A DNA stretch of 64,000 nucleotides from JACDAE01 sp034438015 (GCA_034438015.1 DAOTTD010000189.1:1-64000); one strand, 5' to 3'. Positions 44,101-51,851 are shown, counted from the first letter of the stretch. Translations and numbers: made by a program. The notes: generated by a model from the letters alone, not told the origin.

Positions 44101-44498
44101 ACGCCCATTTCCAGGTCGCCGCGCAAGGACTCGAAGAACCGGCCAGCCCGCTGTTCTACAACGACCAGCCACCGGATATGATCTTTTATCAGGGTCTGGC
44201 ATGGCTCAAACTTGCGAACGAAAGTGAGGCCCGACGCCGCTTCAATAAACTGATCAATTATGGGGAGCAGCACCTCTTTGATACGCCAAAGATCGACTAC
44301 TTCGCTGTTTCGCTCCCCGACTTCCTTGTCTTCGAGGAAGATTTGAACAGGCGCAACGAGATACACTGCCGCTACATGCTCGGTCTCGGCTGCCTCGGAC
44401 TGCAAGAGTTCGACAGGGCGCAAACGCAATTTTCGCACGTACTGCAACTGGACCCGAATCATCAGGGAGCGATCATCCATCTTGCTATATGTCTATGA
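41190..44498 (+). CDS. DUF5107 and TPR protein, about 1100 residues
   Basis: The N-terminal part (about 1-390) matches the DUF5107 type, with a mutarotase-like beta-sandwich appearance: LHIEIMPQLGGRIYRALDKTNNYDFVYYN, WISGGIEFNWPQHHRP and QTVLWWANPAV. His, Glu and Trp residues are conserved as in carbohydrate-active folds. The remainder (about 455-1100) is a long TPR solenoid, with repeats such as ESEAYYQLGVTLKLQGRLDEA and AKAHYYLGNLLYDKKRHSDAI. No signal peptide is present, so it is cytoplasmic. A role in oligosaccharide handling is plausible but unproven. AAAGGA lies 7 bases before the ATG. A strong terminator follows. Confidence 0.85.
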   Translation: MAQVRVWEDDVAIPTYGTGEAEKNPLFLEKRVYQGSSGRVYPYPVIEKILDEKHERPYHFVFLENDYLHIEIMPQLGGRIYRALDKTNNYDFVYYNRVIKPALVGLAGPWISGGIEFNWPQHHRPNTFGPVEYTIQHQPGGSKTVCVSEIDRMYGTKMTAGFTLYPDKAYLEISVRLYNRTSEPQTVLWWANPAVVANGYTQSIFPPDVHAVFDHGRRDVSRFPIATGTYYKMDYSSGVDISRYKNIPVPTSYMAYRSNYNFLGGYDHAAQAGILHIADHHVSPGKKQWTWGNGAFGKAWERNLTDEDGPYIELMAGVYTDNQPDFSWLQPYEEKAFKQYFLPYKNVGQVKNASIDAAITLDIDDRTASLQVYATSVFADATVELKGRSRTYINAIVTLSPVQTFATKARLEEEDQAHDLRATIKDADGNVLITYQPQQTQIEKLPEPARPLSQPEEMRNNEELYLAGLHLEQYRHATFEPDPYYQEGLRRDPGDIRINIAYGTLLLRRGLFRADEEHFRAAIATLTRHNSNPYESEAYYQLGVTLKLQGRLDEAFPAFYKATWSAAWQDSGYFSLAQIACAKQAYPDALELVERSLTRNSHNYKARHLKAILLRKLGRLQDAGQCVEETLRLDSIDFGAHNERYLLSLVQGETSQAALHELERLLRNDAHNVIAMACDYVHCGLYEEGTAILQRLAAHTAPNTYPMVHYYLGYLYRKAGHLDLAQTHEQAANIAATDYCFPNSLDDLLVLESAIHAHPDDAKAHYYLGNLLYDKKRHSDAIQHWEAARAIDDTFATVHRNLALAYYNSQHDRVQALTSLEKAFACNPSDARVLYELDQLYKKTGRAPEKRLAHLEDHPELIEARDDLYLEYITLLNTVRQHARALTLLTKHLFHPWEGGEGKVTGQYVLACVELGKQFLSAQQYTEAAAMFEQALVYPDNLGEGKLTGTQENNVHYYLGCAYEHLDKQANAHFQVAAQGLEEPASPLFYNDQPPDMIFYQGLAWLKLANESEARRRFNKLINYGEQHLFDTPKIDYFAVSLPDFLVFEEDLNRRNEIHCRYMLGLGCLGLQEFDRAQTQFSHVLQLDPNHQGAIIHLAICL

Positions 44499-44503
44499 AC
44501 TTC

Positions 44504-44541
44504 AAAAGCCAGACAGGGAGCATAACTCCCGTCTGGCTTTT
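44504..44541. terminator. Bidirectional terminator between convergent genes
   Basis: The 11-bp stem AAAAGCCAGAC/GTCTGGCTTTT (44504-44514 with 44531-44541) is extended past one bulged A by a further 5 bp (GGGAG/CTCCC) with loop CATAA. It provides a T-tract in each direction and serves both the DUF5107 gene and the convergent hotdog gene. Confidence 0.9.
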
Positions 44542-44559
44542 GCCCTCAATCGCGGTATT

Positions 44560-44970
44560 TCAAGCCGTACGCACCCTGCGCTGCAGCTCGGTCTTCACCA
44601 CCGTCGTACCGACCGCGCGCCCGACCAGCACGGGCGGATCTAAGATATCGGCAGCCGATTCGCTGATGTCGCGGCGCGGCGTGATCACTTTATATGCCTC
44701 GAACTCCAGGCGGCGCGAGGTGCGCCCAACCTTGCTGATGCGACCCGTCACCTCGATGAAATCGCCGGCGAAGATCGGGGCCAGGAACTCGATCCGCTCG
44801 TAGCCAGCGAGCAACCCCTCGTCCCCGTCGCAGAGAACCGCCAGTTCCGTCGCTACATCCCCAAACAGCGAGAGTAGATGGGCACCGTTCACCAGTTGCC
44901 CGCCGTAGTGCGCATCATGGGCACTCAGCCTGACACGCAGCTTTGAGGTATACTCGGTTCTTTCAGTCAT
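44560..44970 (-). CDS. Hotdog-fold protein similar to 3-aminobutyryl-CoA ammonia lyase
   Basis: The 136-residue single-hotdog protein contains SAHDAHYGGQLVNGAHLLSL, FGDVATELAVLCDGDEG and EFLAPIFAGDFIEV. These match the 3-aminobutyryl-CoA / beta-alanyl-CoA ammonia lyase (Kal) branch of the thioesterase superfamily closely. In lysine fermentation Kal removes ammonia from 3-aminobutyryl-CoA. No other lysine-fermentation genes are in the window, so the physiological reaction is uncertain and a thioesterase role is possible. The start ATG at 44970 has AAAGGA 7 bases upstream. A GTG one codon earlier is the alternative. Confidence 0.82.
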   Translation of the reverse strand: MTERTEYTSKLRVRLSAHDAHYGGQLVNGAHLLSLFGDVATELAVLCDGDEGLLAGYERIEFLAPIFAGDFIEVTGRISKVGRTSRRLEFEAYKVITPRRDISESAADILDPPVLVGRAVGTTVVKTELQRRVRTA

Positions 44971-45094
44971 CACTCTATCCTTTCTATCCTGAACATATGC
45001 TATAGCTTCTCATCTCTTTAGCCTTTAGTCTAATAGCTTCAACCTCAACAGGATGCCAGGCACTTTCATATCTGTTCTAGCCTTCACATACTAT

Positions 45095-45148
45095 AAAAAA
45101 AAATCCGTGTTATAACCTTGAATAGACTATAGATTATAACATGGATTT
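45095..45148 (-). terminator. Strong terminator after the GIY-YIG-like gene
   Basis: A 15-bp stem (45101-45115 with 45134-45148; one G-T pair) has an 18-nt loop. On the minus strand it runs into nine T residues (45095-45103). It lies 27 bp past the end of the small gene at 45175-45450. Confidence 0.85.
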
Positions 45149-45174
45149 CAGGAAAAGTGGGGAGATCGCTTTTC

Positions 45175-45450
45175 CTACCTGTCAGATCTACGTTTTATTT
45201 CTTTAAAGTTACCATAATGTTTCCGATATGTATTTGTGAGAGGAATACCCATTCCCTCAGCAAATTCTATCAACTCATATTCATCATCGTAACGAGTCTC
45301 ATGTGTTGAGGGAAACTCTTCTATGATGCGTTTGCCACAACGCTTATGTTCACGCCAACGGTCCTCTGGACGTTCTGTTGAACTAACATAATATCCTTCT
45401 TCACCGTCTACAGCAAAGTAGACCTTAGCTTCTCTCTGGTGTCTAGCCAT
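45175..45450 (-). CDS. Small protein with degenerate GIY-YIG-like fold
   Basis: The 91-residue protein has the order of a GIY-YIG nuclease core: VYFAV near residue 10, then GYYVSSTERPEDRWREHKR (about 19-37), where YYV-x-ST replaces YIG-x-T and the catalytic Arg and following His are kept, then an acidic segment (YDDEYELIEFAE) that could supply the metal-binding Glu. The family call is from motif reading only. AAGGAAA precedes the start, and a good terminator follows, so it is a complete single-gene unit in an accessory region. Confidence 0.55.
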   Translation of the reverse strand: MARHQREAKVYFAVDGEEGYYVSSTERPEDRWREHKRCGKRIIEEFPSTHETRYDDEYELIEFAEGMGIPLTNTYRKHYGNFKEIKRRSDR

Positions 45451-45676
45451 TGCCTTTTCCTTTCCGCTTTCACTACAGTAACCTCATAAACCTCATAGTC
45501 CATAACATAATGGTAGCATGAAACTACGCAATTTTCAATGCTTTTGCATGCGTTTTTGTGCGTCTAACTGTACTGCTGCGTTTATGTTTGACAAAGCACA
45601 AAGGTCAGTGCTAATATGAGTCACAAGAGTTCTCATTCCTTATTTCCTAAATTATCGTTTCGTAAGGGGTACAGCT

Positions 45677-45886
45677 ATGACATTAGCTGAGTTAATTGAA
45701 GAGGCACTGATGACAAACACAGAGGTAGCCGATGAAGCTAAACTGTCTGTTGGCACAGTATCTCGTATGGTCAATGGTCATCCGACCTCGCGTTTATCAG
45801 TAAGAAAAGTGTTGAGTGTGCTCAGTCAAAGACTAGGCCGAAAGATCGAGATCAGCGACGTTGAGGGTCTAAATATACCCGATTAA
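45677..45886 (+). CDS. Small XRE/LacI-like HTH protein
   Basis: The 69-residue protein is almost entirely one helix-turn-helix (TNTEVADEAKLSVGTVSRMVNGHPTSRLSVRKVLSVLSQRLG). It resembles Cro/phage-type or plasmid-maintenance repressors. AAGGGG lies 7 bases before the ATG. Its stop codon is followed in the same frame by a decayed cupin coding sequence, so the end of this gene coincides with a rearrangement junction. It may be a remnant of a mobile element. Confidence 0.7.
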   Translation: MTLAELIEEALMTNTEVADEAKLSVGTVSRMVNGHPTSRLSVRKVLSVLSQRLGRKIEISDVEGLNIPD

Positions 45887-46134
45887 TCGGAGTGGCACAT
45901 CTTGGAGGGGACCCTGACGTTCCGGTTTCGCGACAGAACTATCGAGGCCCCCGCAGGGACAACTGTGTTTGTGCCAGCAGGAGTAGCGCATACGTATTAT
46001 GAGCCGCAGGTCCGACGCGGTATCTCATTATCATGACCCCGCGATTGCGTGAGCTGATCACTGCACTGCATGGAACCCCTCGTCAAGAGCATAACGCCAT
46101 CTTGCGTGCGTTTGCATCCGAGATGGTGGAGTAG
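45887..46134 (+). pseudogene. Cupin-domain protein remnant, 5'-truncated and frameshifted
   Basis: Translated from 45887, the frame reads SEWHILEGTLTFRF then APAGTTVFVPAGVAHTYYE, a clear cupin barrel half. It then shifts frame (between about 45995 and 46020) to RYLIIMTPRLRELITALHG and AILRAFASEMVE with a stop at 46132-46134. The N-terminal half of the gene is missing, replaced by the small HTH gene. The parent was probably a cupin of the type often seen next to methyltransferases or LuxR genes. Confidence 0.8.
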
Positions 46135-46184
46135 ATGACCAACGAGAAGAGAAGATAGCATTTAAGTGATCTCCTTGCATACGT

Positions 46185-46816
46185 TTATTGTGAAGCCTTT
46201 CGCGCAATCAGGCGCTCTACGATGCCCAGCTTCAGCCATTTGAGATATTCGATGTGGGAACCTGCCGTCTGCACGGTTTCTGCTGGCTCACGTAACAGGT
46301 GATCTGCCTGAGTACGCACCGCGAGGGGTTCGAGCAGGCGCTCAAGTCCCCCCGTATGATGGAGTTTGGACTGCGCACGTGTTCGAGGGCAACGAAGCAA
46401 CCGCCTGGACGCAGAACGCGCCGCACTTCTGCGATTGCCTGTCGTTCGTCGGGAATACTGCAAAGCGAAATCGTGCACACAACAGTATCGAAGCGCTGAT
46501 CGGGGAAGGGAAGAGCCTGCGCGTCCCCAACGACCAGCTCGACCTGTCGACCCAGGCTTTGTACGCGCTGGTAGGCGATCTCCAGCATGGCTGGGCTGAT
46601 CTCGACCCCTGTAATCTCCACATCGGCTGGATAGAAGGGCAGGTTGCGTCCGGTGCCGATGGCGATCTCCAACACCTGCCCTCGCGCCTGGGAACAGGCC
46701 CAGGCGCGGCCATCACCGAAGAAGAGCTTTTCGCTGAAGGCTATTGCTCGGTCATAGTGTGCGGCTGACGCATTAAAAATCTCGCGCACGCGTTCGGTTT
46801 CCTTTTGCTGTGACAT
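46185..46816 (-). pseudogene. Class I SAM methyltransferase split by a frameshift
   Basis: The start at 46816 has AGAGG 9 bases upstream. The first frame gives the SAM-binding fold (VLEIAIGTGRNLPFYP, GVEISPAMLEIA, VVGDAQALPFPDQRFDTVVC, VLRPGGCFVALEHVRSPN). The normal C-terminus (LERLLEPLAVRTQADHLL then GIVERLIARK) lies in another frame ending at 46185. The break is in the C run 46348-46353 (six G on the coding strand). One extra G would restore the reading (IIRGGLERLLEP). It is the second homopolymer frameshift in this window, so it could be an error or real decay. Confidence 0.82.
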
Positions 46817-47060
46817 CGCGTTTTTCCTCTCTGGCATTTCCTGTTCACCATATGGAAACTCTATCACTTTTAAGTTTATCCTGTAAATTCGGAGTCACCA
46901 TATCAAACACAGTAAACATATGCTAAGCCTCAATTGGCTTCTAAAGGGTGAGGGAATGTTCAGCGTATCTATGTGCCAAACGACAGTTATGCTATACTCC
47001 GATTCTTCCTGACCAGCAACATTGCTATCCTGCCCCCGGTATAATGACTTTTTCCTCCCA

Positions 47061-47089
47061 TTGTATTGGCCTGTGTATCTTGCTATGAT
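47061..47089 (+). promoter_or_regulatory. Extended -10 promoter of the PLP-enzyme pair
   Basis: TTGTAT (47061-47066), a 17-bp spacer and TATGAT (47084-47089) preceded by TGC, an extended -10. Transcription would begin about 40 bp before the start codon of the cystathionine-lyase-like gene. Confidence 0.5.
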
Positions 47090-47136
47090 GTCAGGTACCA
47101 TGCCTTCTATCAACATTTCACAAAGGAGGATTTATC

Positions 47137-48264
47137 GTGCATGACGGAACACGTGTCGTCCGAGCCGGCTTACCTGAGATAGCCCAGGGCGCGCCATTTC
47201 TTCCAGGACCAACCTTCGCGGGTGCGTATCATTTCGCAGGAGACCCATCCACTTCCGCCTATACATATGGCCGCTACCACAACCCGACGTGGATGCATTT
47301 TGAGCAGGCACTCAGCGAACTTGAAGGCGGACCGGCCACTGTCTTTGCGTCGGGCATGGCCGCTATAACTGCGGTGTTTGGCGTTGCGCTACGGCCCGGC
47401 AATGTGCTCGTGATGCCATCGGATGGCTACTACACCGCGCGCATGCTCGCTGAAGGGTCCCTTGTTGCACGCGGCATTGAGGTCCGTCAGGCTCCAACTG
47501 CCGGAAATGTGCAGGGCGAGTTGTTGGAGGGAGCGACGTTGTTATGGTTGGAGACACCGAGCAATCCAGGGCTCGACGTCTGTGATCTCGCCGAGCTCAT
47601 CGCTACCGCACACCAGCGCAACATTTTAGTCGCAGTTGACAATACAACGGCCACTGTCCTGGGTCAACAACCACTACAACTGGGCGCGGATTTCTCTATT
47701 TCCAGCGATACCAAGATTCTGACAGGTCATAGCGACCTCATTCTCGGCCACGTGGCAACGCGAGAATCCGTGTGGGCAGAACGATTGCATGCCTTCCGCT
47801 CTCAACAAGGAGCAATACCGGGTCCGATGGAGGTCTGGCTGGCGCATCGTTCACTGGCGACGCTGGATGTTCGCCTGGAACGCCAGTGTAAAAATGCCTT
47901 AGCGATCGCCCACTTCCTCGCAACACAGCCAGAGGTCTGGCAGGTACGTTATCCCGGCCTTCCACAAGACCCCGCTTATGCCATAGCCTCTCGACAGATG
48001 AAGAGGTACGGCCAGATCGTCAGCTTTGTGCTTGAGGGACAGGCACAGGCTGAGCGTTTTCTGGCCGCGTGCCACCTCATCTTGCAGGCCACCAGCTTCG
48101 GAGGCGTTCACACTACGGCAGAACGACGCGCACGCTGGGGAGGCGACGCCATCTCCGACGGCTTCATTCGCCTGAGCGCCGGTTGCGAGAATACGCAAGA
48201 CCTGCTCGCTGACTTGGAGCAAGCTCTGGCCACAGTTTCTACAGGCGAAGGGAAGCATCCCTGA
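47137..48264 (+). CDS. Cys/Met-metabolism PLP enzyme (cystathionine gamma-lyase-like)
   Basis: The 375-residue fold-type I PLP enzyme has YGRYHNPTW near the N-terminus, ASGMAAITAV (phosphate binding), LETPSNPGLDV, an Asp in VAVDNTTAT, and the PLP lysine Lys193 in SSDTKILTGHSD. Members cleave cystathionine or methionine or form cystathionine. The exact reaction is not certain. It starts with GTG behind a strong AAAGGAGG. It is followed after 85 bp by a threonine dehydratase-like gene. Both enzymes can yield 2-oxobutyrate. Confidence 0.9.
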   Translation: MHDGTRVVRAGLPEIAQGAPFLPGPTFAGAYHFAGDPSTSAYTYGRYHNPTWMHFEQALSELEGGPATVFASGMAAITAVFGVALRPGNVLVMPSDGYYTARMLAEGSLVARGIEVRQAPTAGNVQGELLEGATLLWLETPSNPGLDVCDLAELIATAHQRNILVAVDNTTATVLGQQPLQLGADFSISSDTKILTGHSDLILGHVATRESVWAERLHAFRSQQGAIPGPMEVWLAHRSLATLDVRLERQCKNALAIAHFLATQPEVWQVRYPGLPQDPAYAIASRQMKRYGQIVSFVLEGQAQAERFLAACHLILQATSFGGVHTTAERRARWGGDAISDGFIRLSAGCENTQDLLADLEQALATVSTGEGKHP

Positions 48265-48349
48265 GCCGCAACGCTCCTATCGCGCCGTCAGTATCATACA
48301 ATAAAGATATTGTTTACACTATCAAAACAAGCTAGATGGAGTTGCACCT

Positions 48350-49330
48350 ATGCCACACTACGTCGCCGCCCCGGAGCTCACGACCGACTATATCACCACT
48401 GTCTGGCAGACCCTTCCTCAATGTCTGCGCCCAACATTACTGCTGCCAGCTCCCTGCCCGGAGCTCTCGGAGCGCCTGCAGTGCGAGATGACGATCGCCA
48501 GTGAGACGTTTCAGTACACGGGTAGTTTCAAGTTTCGCGCGGCCTATAATCTCCTCTCCAGCGTCCCACAGCAACATGTCATCGCCGCCTCCTCGGGCAA
48601 CTTTGGACAGGCGATCGCGTATGCAAGCAAGCTATTGGGAAAAACCTGCACCATCGTCATGCCGGACACATCGGCGCAGGTGAAGATCGCGGCGATCAAG
48701 GCATACGGAGGCATCGTCGATCTGATAAATGTGCGCGAGGTCAGCCGCGCCGAACGTGTAGCGCAGTTGCTGGCGACGCGGGAAGACGCATTTCAGGCCC
48801 AGGCGTACGATGACTACCGGGTCGTTGCGGGCAATTCGACGCTTGGCAAAGAGATTTTTTCCACCGCCGCTTTTGACGTGCTTGTGGTCCCCGTCGGCGG
48901 TGGCGGACTGAGTTCAGGCATCGTGATCGCGCGCGATTATCTGCACGCCTCTACGGAGGTCATCGGAGCCGAGCCGCTGCCGGGCAATGACGCGGCCCGG
49001 TCCCTGCGCAGCGGACAATTGGTGCGCAACGAGCATGAGCCCGCGACGATCGCCGACGGAGCGAGAACGCTGAGCCTGGGCAAGCTCAACTGGGAGATAT
49101 TGCAGCGTGGACTGACCGATATCATTGAAGTCCCCGACGAGCTAACCAGGCGAGCGCTGCGTCACAGTTTCCGCTACCTCAACCTCAAAGTAGAGCCAAC
49201 GGGCGCCCTGGCGATCGGGGCTCTATTCGCCGCGCCGGAGCGCTTCTACGGCAAGCGCGTCTGCTGCATTGTGAGCGGTGGGAACGTCGATCCAGCCGTT
49301 TATGCTCAGATCCTCACCGAGGACGAATGA
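48350..49330 (+). CDS. Threonine/serine dehydratase-like PLP enzyme
   Basis: The 326-residue fold-type II PLP protein has the lysine in YTGSFKFRAA (Lys61), the SSGNFGQAIAYA substrate loop, the glycine loop VPVGGGGLSSG and a C-terminal SGGNVD. There is no ACT domain, so it is of the catabolic/serine-racemase-like kind rather than the feedback-controlled IlvA. It would deaminate threonine or serine. GGAG lies 8 bases before the ATG. A terminator follows. Confidence 0.9.
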   Translation: MPHYVAAPELTTDYITTVWQTLPQCLRPTLLLPAPCPELSERLQCEMTIASETFQYTGSFKFRAAYNLLSSVPQQHVIAASSGNFGQAIAYASKLLGKTCTIVMPDTSAQVKIAAIKAYGGIVDLINVREVSRAERVAQLLATREDAFQAQAYDDYRVVAGNSTLGKEIFSTAAFDVLVVPVGGGGLSSGIVIARDYLHASTEVIGAEPLPGNDAARSLRSGQLVRNEHEPATIADGARTLSLGKLNWEILQRGLTDIIEVPDELTRRALRHSFRYLNLKVEPTGALAIGALFAAPERFYGKRVCCIVSGGNVDPAVYAQILTEDE

Positions 49331-49337
49331 CCAATGC

Positions 49338-49373
49338 GAGAGGAGACATATACCTGGATGCCTCCTCTCTTTT
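49338..49373 (+). terminator. Rho-independent terminator after the dehydratase gene
   Basis: The 8-bp stem GAGAGGAG/CTCCTCTC (49338-49345 with 49362-49369) is followed by TTTT. Confidence 0.75.
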
Positions 49374-49379
49374 CCAGGA

Positions 49380-50675
49380 TCACGCACCATAGATATGCAG
49401 ATTAGAAAATTTCGCCTGCGCGCCCGGTTTTGTGTTTTGCAGGTTGGAGACAAAAAAGGCGATGGAGCCGCTACTGTAGTTATTGTCCGTCACCGTCGTC
49501 AGATGCTGTCCGTTTACCGTCAATGACATCGATGGTCCCTTCGCCGTGATCATGACATGATTGAGTCCGCCCTGCTTCTGAATGGCAGGCACAAGCGTGT
49601 AATCGACGAGTTTGGTGCTGTTCGTATTGCCTTTCGCGTCCACTGTTCCCTTAAAGACCGCGTACGAACCATCGCCGTAGAGTTCAAAGCGATAATATGT
49701 CGCGAGATCGGTATTTTGCATAGAGGAACCACGGATATAGATGCCATAGCCATTGTTCTGATCGCCCTTCGAGAGCGTGCTATCGACCGTGAGCGTGAAA
49801 TTGCTGAACGTCTTGTTGCCGGGCACCAGTTCCCACAGAAGCTCGTTGTTATCGTCCTCCAGCGTGAGAGAGCCAACGGCAAGCCCAATAGAGAACTTAC
49901 CGGGGTAAGATTGCAGGTTCCACCCCTTGCTATTATTCTTAAACGTATCCGCAAACAAAGATGGACCTTTGGGCTGAACGACGGTAGCGACCTGTGTCGG
50001 CGTCACCTTCGTAGCATTGTGCCTGTTCAGGAACGCATAACCCGCGAAGCTTCCCCCGATAATGATGAGCAAGAGCAAAACCGCAAGAGCAATCAGCCAT
50101 AGCCTCGGTCTGCGCGACGACGATTCTTTGAAATCCAGCCCGCTCGGCCCGGCTGGAATGCCCGGTAGAGACATACCTGGCTGACCGGGTATTGCGGGAG
50201 AGGGGTTAAATGCGAATTGTCCCATCGGTCCTGTCGATGGGGCGCCATAAGCCTGCTGAGGGAGCGCGCCAGATGCAGAGGCTGCGAAGGGTTGCGGCGC
50301 CATTGGTCCGGTTGATGGAGCCCCAAAGGGCGGATACGCTCTTTGTCCTGGTAACGCTGACAACGATGAAGGAGGTTGATCCATCGGCCTCGCCAGGGGA
50401 GTGTTATAGGGAAACATTCCAAATGGCGTTTGTCCCATCGGTCCCGTCGACGGCGCTCCCGGTTGAGGAGCAAACGCGGCGGGGGCAGCAGGTTGCTCTC
50501 CATTGTAATTCGTATTGCCTGCAGGTGAGGGAGCAGGGAAACTGTTTTGAACAGGGAATGGAGCATTCGTGTAACCACAATTTCTGCAGTAGGGATCATT
50601 GATAGGAAGCGGTGCCCTACAACGCTGGCAGGGGAGAGTTTGCATACCTCCGAAAGGTGGGTAAGCTGAGGACAT
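49380..50675 (-). CDS. Zinc-ribbon, Pro-rich, membrane protein with laminin-G/jelly-roll-like domain, paralogue B
   Basis: The 431-residue protein begins with a zinc ribbon (LPCQRCRAPL and PYCRNCGY, about 15-35). A Pro/Gln/Gly-rich repeat region (about 40-185) follows, in which GAPSTGPMG recurs several times. Next come one membrane helix (LWLIALAVLLLLIIIGGSFAGYAF) and an extracellular beta domain beginning LFADTFKNNSKGW, with GIYIRGSSMQNTD and LTVNGQHLTTV. The last domain is shared with the protein at 38914-39765. The zinc ribbon would be cytoplasmic. GGAGG lies 7 bases before the ATG. The function is unknown. Confidence 0.8.
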   Translation of the reverse strand: MSSAYPPFGGMQTLPCQRCRAPLPINDPYCRNCGYTNAPFPVQNSFPAPSPAGNTNYNGEQPAAPAAFAPQPGAPSTGPMGQTPFGMFPYNTPLARPMDQPPSSLSALPGQRAYPPFGAPSTGPMAPQPFAASASGALPQQAYGAPSTGPMGQFAFNPSPAIPGQPGMSLPGIPAGPSGLDFKESSSRRPRLWLIALAVLLLLIIIGGSFAGYAFLNRHNATKVTPTQVATVVQPKGPSLFADTFKNNSKGWNLQSYPGKFSIGLAVGSLTLEDDNNELLWELVPGNKTFSNFTLTVDSTLSKGDQNNGYGIYIRGSSMQNTDLATYYRFELYGDGSYAVFKGTVDAKGNTNSTKLVDYTLVPAIQKQGGLNHVMITAKGPSMSLTVNGQHLTTVTDNNYSSGSIAFFVSNLQNTKPGAQAKFSNLHIYGA

Positions 50676-50868
50676 AGAACAACCTCCAAAAGATAACCAG
50701 ATACGGTGAATATCTCACGCGTCTAGCTGAAAATCCAGTTTCAGGCTCGTCGATAATATATCCGGGAGCACAAATATATAGGCGCTCTTAACACTGCCTT
50801 TATGGTAGAACGAACGAACAGCGCATTTTAACTCAGGGATAGGACTGGTATCTCACGTTAGTGTTTGA

Positions 50869-50887
50869 AAATATAGCGTTTTATTGA
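50869..50887 (+). repeat. Left 19-bp inverted repeat of the module
   Basis: It matches the reverse complement of 58002-58020 at 18 of 19 positions. It lies 72 bp outside the 3' end of the HTH/GNAT gene. Confidence 0.7.
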
Positions 50888-50958
50888 CAGGGTTTTGAAC
50901 CTGAAAGAACCATCCTTGTAGCTTTCACCACTTGGACGGCCTTTCTTGCTGTTAGCCC

Positions 50959-51753
50959 TTACTTTTGTTTTGGCGATGGCACAAGAGGCTCACTCTCTTC
51001 TTCTAACCTATCGATAAATGTCTTGATAGGTTTTGTTGCCTTTCTCAAATCTGTTAGCAGGTAAGCATCTCTTTTTCCTGCTATCTTCTCAAAGCCTAGA
51101 TGTTCGACTAGTTTCTTACCTTCAGGTGTTGCAGCTACAGCATACCACTTTTTTATATCGTACTGCCTGTCTAGCGAGATTGCCCATCTTATGGCACTCC
51201 TAATTATGAAACGCCCTCTATCTCTGTCTTTTTGGACATCTCCTGTATGATGTATCGATATGCTTGGTATATAAACCGTTAGATTTTTATCTGTCCATTC
51301 TTTTATTGCCTCCGGTTGTATGTTCTGCTCTCTCATCTCCTCGTTTATTAGGGGTTTAATTACATCTTCTTCTAGGGGCATCATTGTTACCCCTGCTATT
51401 CTTTTCCCGCCTTCTCTCGCAGACATGAAGATATCGTTGTTTGCTTCACGCCATTCTAGTAGCCTGTCGTATGTGACAATATCTTCTGGTTCATATGACC
51501 TGAAGTGATTCTGGTAGCTTGCCCATAGCTCGCTGTTTGTTGCCGGACCAAATGTTAGTTTTGCGCTATCTTCTTTGCGTTTCAAAAGCTTTACGTGCGC
51601 ATCTATTGCTTCTTTAGGATATTTTCTTCCTCTTTTTCTTCCTTCTTCCAGTTCACTCGGGATAGTTCCATCTTCTGCCCTTCTATTTAGTGTTGCTTTG
51701 GATATACCAAGAAGCTTCATAACTTCTTCTGGTTTGTAATACTCTTTTTCCAT
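50959..51753 (-). CDS. MerR-like HTH protein with GNAT-like C-terminal domain
   Basis: The 264-residue protein starts with an excisionase/MerR-type HTH (YYKPEEVMKLLGISKATLNRRAEDG then RKYPKEAIDAHVKLL, about 5-58). The C-terminal part (about 180-245) ends in AVAATPEGKKLVEHLGFEKIAGKRDAYLL, the final strands of a GNAT acetyltransferase fold. The codon use is much more AT-rich than in neighbours (many TCT, TTT and TTA codons), a sign of transfer. It is divergent from the small HTH gene at 51983 and likely regulates the module. The enzymatic role is uncertain. Confidence 0.65.
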   Translation of the reverse strand: MEKEYYKPEEVMKLLGISKATLNRRAEDGTIPSELEEGRKRGRKYPKEAIDAHVKLLKRKEDSAKLTFGPATNSELWASYQNHFRSYEPEDIVTYDRLLEWREANNDIFMSAREGGKRIAGVTMMPLEEDVIKPLINEEMREQNIQPEAIKEWTDKNLTVYIPSISIHHTGDVQKDRDRGRFIIRSAIRWAISLDRQYDIKKWYAVAATPEGKKLVEHLGFEKIAGKRDAYLLTDLRKATKPIKTFIDRLEEESEPLVPSPKQK

Positions 51754-51814
51754 TGTTTTCTTCTCTGTGTTTCCTCTCGTTGATTTTTGATATCTGCTTT
51801 GGAGAGTTATTGAT

Positions 51815-51843
51815 ATTGTAAGTCTTTAGCCTCATTTTGTCTA
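51815..51843 (-). promoter_or_regulatory. Minus-strand promoter of the HTH/GNAT gene
   Basis: On the minus strand TAGACA (51838-51843) is 17 bp from TACAAT (51815-51820), about 62 bp upstream of the start codon. Confidence 0.5.
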
Positions 51844-51851
51844 GTGGTACT

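Noticed and set aside
46320..46345. GGTTCGAGC resembling a tRNA T-loop
   Set aside because: It lies inside methyltransferase coding sequence and no cloverleaf can be drawn around it.
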